From an uncultured Collinsella sp. (GTDB lineage Bacteria; Actinomycetota; Coriobacteriia; Coriobacteriales; Coriobacteriaceae): DNA of 5,504 bases. Positions 1 to 5,504 of the stretch are shown here, piece by piece. Under the pieces are notes generated by a model that had not been told where the DNA came from, searched no databases, and saw nothing but the letters and a program-made list of their open reading frames with translations. Location of the stretch: positions 1-5,504 of the forward strand of contig CAADUS010000205.1 of NCBI GenBank assembly GCA_900752275.1, given 5' to 3'. The number at the start of each line of letters is the position of its first letter. The stretch's first letter is position 1. Position numbers and translations under genes: made by a program.

Positions 1-1
1 G

Positions 2-52
2 CACCGCCCGAAAGATATCGACACCCGGGGGCCCAAAGAACCACTACCATGA
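2..52 (+). CDS. possible C-terminal tail of an upstream gene (partial)
   Basis: The frame starting at base 2 is open from the window edge and reads HRPKDIDTRGPKEPLP before a TGA at 50-52, which lies 15 bases before the ebgA start. The tail is short, charged and proline-rich, as many protein C-termini are, and its closeness to ebgA would suit an operon. Sixteen codons are too few to identify a family. The other two forward frames are also open here and run past the ebgA start, so the choice of frame rests only on the well-placed stop. This could equally be an untranslated leader. Confidence 0.25.
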   Translation, partial: HRPKDIDTRGPKEPLP

Positions 53-55
53 CGC

Positions 56-61
56 AGGAGG
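56..61 (+). promoter_or_regulatory. ribosome binding site of ebgA
   Basis: A consensus AGGAGG lies 6 bases before the ATG at 68. It decides the start: the next in-frame ATG at 77 would be 15 bases away, too far. I see no convincing -35/-10 pair in the 67 bases before the gene, so transcription may begin outside the window. Confidence 0.85.
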
Positions 62-67
62 ATCACC

Positions 68-3000
68 ATGGACGCCATGAACGATTGGGAAAACCAAGCG
101 CTCACCCACAGGAACCGCCTGGCACCCCATGCGTACTTTATGGGTTATGAGGCCGCCGATCTCGCCGCTACGTACAGCCGCGAGCTGTCGCGCGGATTTG
201 TCCAGCTGTCCGGCTCGTGGCAGTTCCGCCTTTTTGAGGGCCCCGCGGCCGTCTCCAACGAAGCACTTTGCACGTACAAGCCCGAGTGGGATCACGTGGA
301 GGTTCCGCACCTGTGGCAGGTAGACGGCTATGGCAACCTTGCCTACACCGACGAGGGTTTTCCGTTCCCGGTGGATCAGCCGTTCGTTCCCTCCGACGAC
401 CCTACGGGCGTCTACCAGCGCATCGTCAAACTTCCCGCCGTGCCTGCCGGCGCTCGCGAGATTATTCGCTTCGACGGTATCGAGAGCTACGGCGAGCTGT
501 ATGTCAACGGCAAGTTTATCGGCATGACCAAGGGTTCGCGCCTGTCCGCCGAGTTTGACGTGACCGACGCGCTCGTCGAGGGCGACAACCTGTTTGCGGT
601 CAAGGTTCTGCAGTACAGCGATGGTAGCTACATCGAGGACCAGGACATGTGGTGGGCATCGGGCATCTTCCGCGATGTGTACCTCATGCAGCGTCCCGCC
701 GCGCATCTGGTCGACTTTAGGTTCCGCACGCACCGCGAGGGCGATGCCGCTCTGATCACGCTCGATACGGTTGCCGAGGGCGCAAGTCGCGTCGTGTATA
801 CGCTCAGCGATGGCCAGAATGTGGTCGCTACGGGCGAGGGCGTCGACGGCCATGCCGAGTGCAGCGTTGCCGATGCCCACTTCTGGAACCCCGAGGACCC
901 CTTCCTCTATGACCTTACGCTTGAGGTCTACGACGGCGACGAGGTCAGCGAGTACGTTCCGCATCGCCAAGGCCTTGCCGAGGTGACGGTCGAGGGCAAT
1001 CATATCTACCTCAACGGCACCTACTTTAAGATGCATGGCGTCAACCGCCACGACCACGACGATCACAAGGGCCGCGCCGTGGGTCTCGAGCGCATGCGCC
1101 GCGACCTGGAGCTCATGAAGCAGCACAACATCAACGCGGTGCGCACGTCCCACTACGCCAACGATCCGCGCTTCTACGAGCTGTGCGACGAGTACGGCAT
1201 CATGCTGGTCGCCGAGACCGATATGGAGAGCCACGGCTTCGAGAATATCGGCAATATCGCCCTGGTCACCGACGACCCTGCCTGGGAGCCGGCTTACGTT
1301 GACCGTGTTGAGCGCCTGGTGATGCAGGAACGCAACCACGCGTGCATCATCATGTGGTCGATGGGCAACGAGAGCGGCTATGGCTGCAACATCCGCGCGA
1401 TGTACGCCAAAGCTCACGAGCTCGACGGTCGTCCGGTCCACTACGAGGAGGATCGCAACGCCGATACCGTCGACGTCATTTCCACCATGTACTCCCGCGT
1501 GTCGCAGATGAACGACTTTGGCGAGCATCCGTTCCCCAAGCCGCGCATCAACTGCGAGTACGGCCACTCCATGGGTAATGGTCCCGGAGGCCTGTCCGAG
1601 TACCAGGAGGTCTTCGATCGCTGGGATTGCATCCAAGGCCAGTTTATTTGGGAATGGTGCGACCACGGTTTGGCTGCTGTGACCGAGGACGGCGTTGCCT
1701 ACGACATGTATGGCGGCGACAACGGCGATTACCCCAACAACAGCAACTTCTGCATCGACGGCATGGTGTTCCCCTGGCAGCAGCCGAGCCCGGGCCTTAC
1801 CGAGTACGGCCAGGTCATCTGCCCGGTTCGCATGGCCTACGATGCCGAGGCGGGCGAGCTGACCGTCACCAACAAGCGTTGGTTTACCACCCTCGAGGAT
1901 GTCTGCCTGTCGGCGGAGACCCTGGTGGACGGCGACGTGGTCTGCCGCAAGACGCTCATGCCCGGTGCGGTTGCCCCCGGCGAGTCCGTCCAGCTTCCGC
2001 TGGTGATTCGCGAGGCCGCAGTGGGCGAGACCCTGCTGACTGTGCACGCCTACACCATGGCGGCTCACGCCTGGTGCGAGCCGATGTTCCAACTGGGTGC
2101 AAGCCAGTTTGCCATCGCAAACCATCCGGCGCCGGCAATTGCCGCCCCCACTCGTCCTGAGCTTACGGTCGAGGAGACCGAGCAGGAGATTCGTATTCGC
2201 TCCCTCAACGGCGAGCTGACCTTCAGCAAGGTCAACGGTACCGTGAGCGAGTGGAAGGCATCCGGTCGCGACGTCATGACCTCCGGTCCCCAGGTTGGTT
2301 TTTGGCATCCGCTCGTCGATAACCACGCCCAGGAGTACGACTCCCTGTGGAAGGATAACTTCATCGATGTGATGCAGACGTCTACCCGCAATGTTTCTTG
2401 GAAGCAGGACGGCAATGCGGTCGTCGTTACCGTGAGCCAGCGTATCGCTCCTCCCGTCCGCGCGTTCGGCATGCGCGTCGAGCTCGTCTATACCGTGCTT
2501 CCGAGTGGCCGCGTCGACCTCAAGGTTTCCGGCGAGCCCTACGGCGACTATTCGGACATTATCCCGCGCATCGGCATCTCCTTCGAGGTTCCCGGTTGTG
2601 ATCGTGCCGTCGAGTGGTATGGCCACGGCCCGGGCGAGAACTATCCGGACTCGCTGCGCGCCAACCCGGTCGGTCATTACCGCACTACGGTCGACGACAT
2701 GTTCACGCCCTACGTTATGCCCCAGGACTGCGCCAACCGCGAGGGTACCCGCTGGGTCGCCCTGCGCTCCAGCCACGGTGACGGTCTGGTCGTGACGCGT
2801 CCGAGCGACGCCGCTTCCAATCCGTTCTCGTTCTCCGCATGGCCCTATAGCTGCGAGGCTATCGATAATGCCAAGCATGTCTACGATCTTGTCCCGGGCG
2901 ACACGGTTACGGTCAACATCAACGACCAGCTGCTCGGCCTTGGCTCGAACTCTTGGGGTTCCGAGGTGCTCGATTCCTATCGCACCCGTTTTGAGAGCTT

Positions 3001-3076
3001 CAGCTTTGAGGTGTCCCTGCGACCGCTGACGTCTGCCGATCTGGCTCAGGCGCTGGCACCCATTAAGGAGGCATAA
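68..3076 (+). CDS. ebgA: GH2 beta-galactosidase, EbgA-type large subunit
   Basis: This enzyme hydrolyses terminal beta-galactosides such as lactose by the retaining GH2 mechanism. It has no signal peptide and should be cytoplasmic. Its 1002 residues are near the usual 1000-1030. Approximate domains are an N-terminal jelly-roll (45-213, with DQDMWWASGIFRDV at 191-204), an immunoglobulin-like domain (215-303), a TIM barrel (305-600), a second sandwich (612-702) and the C-terminal beta-galactosidase small-chain domain (720-995). The acid/base is Glu435 in WSMGNESGYG and the nucleophile is Glu497 in NCEYGHSMGN. His362, Glu387, His389 and His500 match E. coli LacZ His391, Glu416, His418 and His540. 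EbgA-like hallmarks, judged against the E. coli protein from memory, are ESGYGCNIRAMY, GNGPGGL and QLLGLGSNSWGSEVLDS. The reading frame is intact. The neighbouring ebgC, whose ribosome binding site is inside this gene, supports EbgA over a generic LacZ. Whether lactose is the natural substrate is not shown. Confidence 0.95.
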   Translation: MDAMNDWENQALTHRNRLAPHAYFMGYEAADLAATYSRELSRGFVQLSGSWQFRLFEGPAAVSNEALCTYKPEWDHVEVPHLWQVDGYGNLAYTDEGFPFPVDQPFVPSDDPTGVYQRIVKLPAVPAGAREIIRFDGIESYGELYVNGKFIGMTKGSRLSAEFDVTDALVEGDNLFAVKVLQYSDGSYIEDQDMWWASGIFRDVYLMQRPAAHLVDFRFRTHREGDAALITLDTVAEGASRVVYTLSDGQNVVATGEGVDGHAECSVADAHFWNPEDPFLYDLTLEVYDGDEVSEYVPHRQGLAEVTVEGNHIYLNGTYFKMHGVNRHDHDDHKGRAVGLERMRRDLELMKQHNINAVRTSHYANDPRFYELCDEYGIMLVAETDMESHGFENIGNIALVTDDPAWEPAYVDRVERLVMQERNHACIIMWSMGNESGYGCNIRAMYAKAHELDGRPVHYEEDRNADTVDVISTMYSRVSQMNDFGEHPFPKPRINCEYGHSMGNGPGGLSEYQEVFDRWDCIQGQFIWEWCDHGLAAVTEDGVAYDMYGGDNGDYPNNSNFCIDGMVFPWQQPSPGLTEYGQVICPVRMAYDAEAGELTVTNKRWFTTLEDVCLSAETLVDGDVVCRKTLMPGAVAPGESVQLPLVIREAAVGETLLTVHAYTMAAHAWCEPMFQLGASQFAIANHPAPAIAAPTRPELTVEETEQEIRIRSLNGELTFSKVNGTVSEWKASGRDVMTSGPQVGFWHPLVDNHAQEYDSLWKDNFIDVMQTSTRNVSWKQDGNAVVVTVSQRIAPPVRAFGMRVELVYTVLPSGRVDLKVSGEPYGDYSDIIPRIGISFEVPGCDRAVEWYGHGPGENYPDSLRANPVGHYRTTVDDMFTPYVMPQDCANREGTRWVALRSSHGDGLVVTRPSDAASNPFSFSAWPYSCEAIDNAKHVYDLVPGDTVTVNINDQLLGLGSNSWGSEVLDSYRTRFESFSFEVSLRPLTSADLAQALAPIKEA
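3065..3071 (+). promoter_or_regulatory. ribosome binding site of ebgC inside the ebgA end
   Basis: AAGGAGG lies within the last codons of ebgA, 8 bases before the ATG at 3080. The ebgA stop (3074-3076) and the ebgC start are 3 bases apart, so terminating ribosomes pass directly over the site. This points to translational coupling and balanced output of the two subunits. Confidence 0.85.
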
Positions 3077-3079
3077 GTC

Positions 3080-3535
3080 ATGCATATCTTTAACTCGCGT
3101 GCCGATTTCGACGCCCAGATGAAGTCCGTCAAGAAGTGGATGCGTACCGGTCAGGCACTCGACGGCGTTTCTGAACTGCAGCACGATGTGGCGTACTCTA
3201 TCGGCGACTCGCTGGTGTATTGGTGGGTGAACGCCCACGAGGCGGCTACTGCCGATCTGGTCGGTCACCGTCGCTACCATGCCGTGCTCGCCCCGCTCGA
3301 CGGCAATCTGACCGTTGAGGTGGCTTCCAAGGCCGATCTTACCTGTACGCGCGCCTACAGCGATATCGATGATCGCGAGCGCTTTGAGGGTACGGGGGAG
3401 ACCGTGACGATTCCCACCGGCGGCGTTGCCGTCGTCGAAATTGACGAGGCCTACCGTGTCGTGGCCGATGCCGCGGATCCCCGCGTCGTGGTACTGCACG
3501 TGACAGTCGAAGGTTATTCCTTCCCCAACAAGTAG
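3080..3535 (+). CDS. ebgC: beta-galactosidase small subunit, EbgC-type (YhcH/YjgK/YiaL family)
   Basis: A 151-residue soluble protein close in length to E. coli EbgC (149). In E. coli the small subunit binds EbgA in equal numbers and is needed for full beta-galactosidase activity. From memory of that sequence, matching blocks are VAYSIGDSLVYW (37-48), GHRRYH (62-67), GTGETV (104-109), EIDEAYRV (120-127) and the C-terminal VTVEGYSFPNK (141-151). The fold expected for the family is a single cupin-like beta-barrel. There is no signal peptide or membrane segment. The position immediately after ebgA, with a coupled start, supports a shared complex. Two histidines of E. coli EbgC appear replaced here (Leu70 and Asp122), so metal binding should not be assumed. 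The family also includes sugar-processing proteins such as YiaL, but the ebgA linkage makes the subunit role much more likely. Confidence 0.92.
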   Translation: MHIFNSRADFDAQMKSVKKWMRTGQALDGVSELQHDVAYSIGDSLVYWWVNAHEAATADLVGHRRYHAVLAPLDGNLTVEVASKADLTCTRAYSDIDDRERFEGTGETVTIPTGGVAVVEIDEAYRVVADAADPRVVVLHVTVEGYSFPNK

Positions 3536-3566
3536 TATTCGTCCGCCTGGACGTTTGCTTCGCGCC

Positions 3567-3614
3567 GTTAAGGGGGATGGCTTTGTTGACTCCCTTTTCC
3601 CCATTCCCCTTAGC
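3567..3614 (+). other. long stem-loop in the ebgC-permease spacer
   Basis: Bases 3567-3580 pair with 3601-3614 to give a 14-base-pair stem with two G-U pairs (3568 with 3613, 3576 with 3605) and a 20-base loop. No U tract follows, so it is not a standard terminator. A shorter alternative pairs 3570-3576 with 3590-3596 and is followed by only UU. The two forms exclude each other. It may protect the ebgAC transcript end or take part in attenuation; the role is unknown. Confidence 0.5.
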
Positions 3615-3620
3615 AGGTGC

Positions 3621-3656
3621 ACCGTCCGTGTTTGCACTTGCAGCTCGGACGGTTTT
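3621..3656 (+). terminator. probable intrinsic terminator after ebgAC
   Basis: ACCGTCCG (3621-3628) pairs perfectly with CGGACGGT (3646-3653), giving an 8-base-pair GC-rich stem with a 17-base loop. Its last base starts a run of four T (3653-3656), followed by AGAT. The large loop and short T run make it a moderate terminator. It lies 33 bases before the permease start, so it either ends the ebgAC transcript or attenuates the permease. Confidence 0.55.
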
Positions 3657-3660
3657 AGAT
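3632..3660 (+). promoter_or_regulatory. weak candidate promoter for the permease
   Basis: TTGCAC (3632-3637) and TTAGAT (3655-3660) are 17 bases apart, an ideal spacing, but each matches the sigma-70 consensus at only three of six positions. The pair overlaps the stem-loop at 3621-3656. A better -35, TTGACT at 3586-3591, has no good -10 at the right distance. The permease may have this weak promoter, another sigma factor, or none of its own. Confidence 0.2.
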
Positions 3661-3679
3661 GACATTTAACAGATGATTG

Positions 3680-3684
3680 GGAGG
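3680..3684 (+). promoter_or_regulatory. ribosome binding site that sets the permease start
   Basis: GGAGG lies 4 bases before the ATG at 3689. An in-frame TTG at 3677 would put this site inside the coding region and has no such site of its own, so the ATG is preferred. The spacing is on the short side. Confidence 0.75.
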
Positions 3685-3688
3685 GCTT

Positions 3689-5152
3689 ATGAGCTCTGAA
3701 AAACGAGGAACGATTGGTTCGTTCGCTCTGCTGGGCATGACGGTCGCCGCCGTGTTCGGTATCAAGAACATCATCAACAACAACGCGGCCATCGGCTTTG
3801 CAGCTGCGCCGTCGTTCTTCTTCGCCACGCTTTTGTACTTTGTCCCCTATACCCTGGTTACCGCCGAGTTCGTCGGCCTCAACAAGGACTCCGAGTCTGG
3901 CGTGTACGCATGGGTTAAGACCTCGATGGGTGGTCGCTGGGCGTTCCTGACGGCATTTAGCTACTGGTTCGTTAACCTGTTCTTCTTTGCGTCCGTCCTG
4001 CCCAACGTCATCATCTACGCGAGCTACGTGTTCTTTGGTGCCAACGCCGAGCTTTCGCAGCTGTGGATCACCATTATCGAGATCGTTGTCTTTGCTATCG
4101 CCACGTGGGTTTCGACCAAGGGCGCTAAGTGGATCGGCTCCATTTCCTCCTTCGGTTCGACCGCGGCTCTCGGCCTGACCGCCGTGTTCATCCTGCTGTC
4201 CCTGGCTGCTGCCTTTGGCGGCGTTGAGTTCGCTACGGCTCCTACTCCCGCTAACATGGCTCCCGACATGAGCAACTTCGCAACTGCGTGGGGCTTCTTC
4301 GGTACGCTTGCCTGGATCATCCAGGGCGTTGGCGGCGCTGAGTCTGTCGGCGTGTTCCTTAACGACCTTAAGGGTGGCGTCAAGGCCTTCGTGCGCACCG
4401 TCGTTATCGCCGGCCTGACCATCGGCCTTCTGTATGCAGGCGCTTCGCTGCTGGTTAACCTGTTCATCCCCGAGGGCGGCGTTGCCATCTCCACCGGTAT
4501 CTTCGACGTATTCGGCGCTGTCTTTGCCCACTTTGGCATTCCCATGGAAGTGTCTACGCGCGCCATCGGCTTGATCCTTCTCGCCGCCACGCTGGGCTCC
4601 CTCATGATGTGGACCTCTGCTCCCATCAAGGTTTTCTTCACCGAGATCCCCAAGGGCGTCTTTGGTAGCAAGATCGTCGAGCTCAACGAGCATGGCATTC
4701 CTGCCCGCGCTGCTTGGCTGCAGTTCGCCATCGTCGTCCCCATCCTGATCATTCCGGCCCTGGGCTCCGGTAACCTCGACGACCTGCTCATGATCGTCAC
4801 CAACATGACTGCTGCCACCGCTCTGCTCCCACCGCTGCTGATTTTGCTTGCCTACTTTATGCTGCGCAAGAACTTTGACGCCGCTCCCCGTGGCTTCCGC
4901 ATGGGTTCGCGCCGCTTTGGCCTGGTCGTTGCCGCATTCCTGCTTGTGGTCTTCTGCTTCGTGCTTATCTGCGGCACCATTCCGCTCGATCAGCCGCTGT
5001 GGCTGACGCTGGTCTACAACGTTGGCGGCGTGGTTGTCTTCTTGGGCCTTGCCGTGATGTGGTACAACCGCTACATCAACCGCCTGCGCGAGACCGATCC
5101 CGAGGCCGCCGAGAACGAGCTTCGCCCTTCCGTCCTCGATATGATGGAGTAG
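3689..5152 (+). CDS. APC-superfamily amino-acid permease, YjeM/GadC-like
   Basis: A 487-residue integral membrane protein with about 12 predicted helices, roughly at 9-28, 38-62, 85-115, 124-142, 150-176, 200-222, 233-260, 264-282, 290-312, 342-358, 364-392 and 409-460 (the last covers two). Family features are a glycine-bearing break in helix 1 (VFGIKNIINNNAAIGF, 22-37), FVPYTLVTAEF at the end of helix 2, SGVYAWVKTSMGGRWAF (70-86), GVGGAESVG in helix 6 (213-221) and TSAPIKVFF (309-317). Together these resemble E. coli YjeM, and more distantly the glutamate/GABA antiporter GadC, as I recall those sequences. The substrate is probably an amino acid or related amine, by uniport, antiport or proton symport; sequence alone does not settle which. 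The last 27 residues are hydrophilic and acidic. The gene is on the ebgAC strand, but two stem-loops separate it, so co-transcription is doubtful. Confidence 0.88.
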   Translation: MSSEKRGTIGSFALLGMTVAAVFGIKNIINNNAAIGFAAAPSFFFATLLYFVPYTLVTAEFVGLNKDSESGVYAWVKTSMGGRWAFLTAFSYWFVNLFFFASVLPNVIIYASYVFFGANAELSQLWITIIEIVVFAIATWVSTKGAKWIGSISSFGSTAALGLTAVFILLSLAAAFGGVEFATAPTPANMAPDMSNFATAWGFFGTLAWIIQGVGGAESVGVFLNDLKGGVKAFVRTVVIAGLTIGLLYAGASLLVNLFIPEGGVAISTGIFDVFGAVFAHFGIPMEVSTRAIGLILLAATLGSLMMWTSAPIKVFFTEIPKGVFGSKIVELNEHGIPARAAWLQFAIVVPILIIPALGSGNLDDLLMIVTNMTAATALLPPLLILLAYFMLRKNFDAAPRGFRMGSRRFGLVVAAFLLVVFCFVLICGTIPLDQPLWLTLVYNVGGVVVFLGLAVMWYNRYINRLRETDPEAAENELRPSVLDMME

Positions 5153-5199
5153 CGGCTAGGTTTAATCTACGGCTGTGGAATAAATCGATTCCCTTTCCT

Positions 5200-5237
5200 A
5201 AGGAGGGGCCTTACGAGGCCCCTCCTTTTGTGTTTTG
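5200..5237 (+). terminator. strong intrinsic terminator after the permease
   Basis: AAGGAGGGGCC (5200-5210) pairs perfectly with GGCCCCTCCTT (5217-5227), an 11-base-pair stem with a 6-base loop TTACGA, followed by a T-rich stretch TTGTGTTTT. It lies 47 bases after the permease stop. The bases between the stop and the stem (5153-5199) show nothing recognisable. Confidence 0.92.
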
Positions 5238-5252
5238 GGGCATGGTTTTGGC

Positions 5253-5287
5253 CCCCGTGGTCAAAAAATGCCAAATATGAGTACTGT
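5253..5287 (+). repeat. left terminal inverted repeat
   Basis: This arm starts CCCCGTGG and ends with CAAATATGAGTACTGT (5272-5287). That 16-base inner part is identical to the inverted right arm. The mismatches are at 5261, 5268 and 5271, all in the outer half. It contains the self-palindrome AGTACT. Confidence 0.85.
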
Positions 5288-5392
5288 TGCAAAAGAGGTG
5301 TCATATTTTTCGGCCTGTTCTGAGCGAAAATGGGCTCAAAATCAATTTATCTAACCCCCTATAGACGCGATTCGATGGCTTCCAAAACATTA

Positions 5393-5410
5393 AAATCGGC
5401 CAAATCGGCC
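5393..5410 (+). repeat. two tandem copies of a 9-base unit
   Basis: AAATCGGCC occurs twice without a gap at 5393-5401 and 5402-5410, followed by AATTT. Each unit contains the palindrome GGCC once joined to its neighbour's flank. It lies in the interior of the inverted-repeat element. Two copies are few and could be chance. Confidence 0.6.
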
Positions 5411-5445
5411 AATTTGCTCTCAATTCTGCTGCTACTAAATTTGTG

Positions 5446-5480
5446 ACAGTACTCATATTTGCCACTTTTTGTCCACGGGG
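5446..5480 (-). repeat. right terminal inverted repeat
   Basis: Inverted partner of 5253-5287, with ACAGTACTCATATTTG at 5446-5461 as the perfectly conserved inner core and CCACGGGG at 5473-5480 as the outer end. The final 24 bases of the window after it (5481-5504) show nothing I can identify. Confidence 0.85.
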
Positions 5481-5504
5481 TGTCCGAAAGGGTCCTCGAC
5501 AAGC

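Larger units (their letters stand above)
5253..5480. repeat. 228-base intergenic element with 35-base terminal inverted repeats
   Basis: Bases 5253-5287 and 5446-5480 are inverted copies matching at 32 of 35 positions, and they enclose 158 bases. By hand count the whole is about 42% G+C, clearly lower than the flanking genes. The outer ends read CCCCGTGG on the left and CCACGGGG on the right. It begins 15 bases after the terminator T-rich stretch. No transposase or substantial gene is inside, and I see no clear target-site duplication. The layout suits a miniature inverted-repeat element or another palindromic intergenic repeat; paired operator sites for a gene beyond the window are the main alternative. 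I believe similar sequences occur in Collinsella intergenic regions, but I could not check this. Confidence 0.75.

Noticed and set aside
3677..3688. TTG start at 3677, adding four residues to the permease
   Set aside because: The only good ribosome binding site (3680-3684) would then lie inside the gene. The ATG at 3689 is correctly placed after it.
3536..3688. Known riboswitch or T-box leader before the permease
   Set aside because: I found none of the conserved motifs I know, such as the T-box antiterminator sequence; only generic stem-loops are visible.
44..4693. An uninterrupted reverse-strand open frame of 1549 codons covering ebgA, ebgC and most of the permease
   Set aside because: It lies codon-on-codon over the three forward genes, which all share one frame. 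Reverse stops there need forward TTA, CTA or TCA codons, which this GC-rich organism avoids. The forward proteins have clear family matches; the reverse one reads as low-complexity sequence with no recognisable domain.
5237..5255. Second hairpin after the permease, GGGGC (5237-5241) with GCCCC (5251-5255)
   Set aside because: The stem is only 5 base pairs, no T run follows, and a strong terminator already precedes it.
5321..5338. Small hairpin TGAGC/GCTCA inside the inverted-repeat element
   Set aside because: A 5-base-pair stem with an 8-base loop is expected by chance and has no other support.
5153..5504. CRISPR array, tRNA or rRNA in the 3' intergenic region
   Set aside because: There is no regularly spaced direct repeat, no cloverleaf with a TTCGA-type arm and acceptor stem, and no rRNA-like sequence. 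The only long repeat is the single inverted pair.

Overview
The window looks like chromosomal DNA from a GC-rich gut actinobacterium. A Coriobacteriia member such as Collinsella is my best guess. The reasons are genes well above 50% GC, C/G-ending codons with almost no TTA, CTA or TCA, strong AGGAGG-type ribosome binding sites and an EbgA/EbgC-type beta-galactosidase pair. The assignment is an inference from composition and gene content; no marker gene is present.

Layout: positions 1-52 may hold the last codons of an upstream gene, and no promoter is visible before the first full gene. Positions 68-3076 encode a complete 1002-residue GH2 beta-galactosidase that resembles E. coli EbgA along its whole length. 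Positions 3080-3535 encode its small partner EbgC; the ribosome binding site lies inside the end of ebgA, so the two form one translational unit. A 153-base spacer (3536-3688) carries two consecutive stem-loops, the second resembling an intrinsic terminator. Positions 3689-5152 encode a 487-residue APC-superfamily permease closest to YjeM/GadC-like amino-acid transporters. It is followed by a strong intrinsic terminator (5200-5237).

The last 350 bases hold no convincing gene. They contain the most unusual object in the window: an AT-richer block of 228 bases (5253-5480, about 42% GC by hand count) bounded by 35-base terminal inverted repeats that match at 32 of 35 positions, with a 16-base perfect inner core. 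It looks like a non-autonomous mobile or palindromic intergenic repeat, or a paired protein-binding site, placed just after the terminator.

How the genes work together: EbgA and EbgC should form a cytoplasmic enzyme that hydrolyses lactose or other beta-galactosides brought in by a transporter. The downstream permease is of an amino-acid family and sits behind a probable terminator, so it is probably a separate unit and not the sugar importer. A sugar importer, if linked, would more likely lie upstream of the window.
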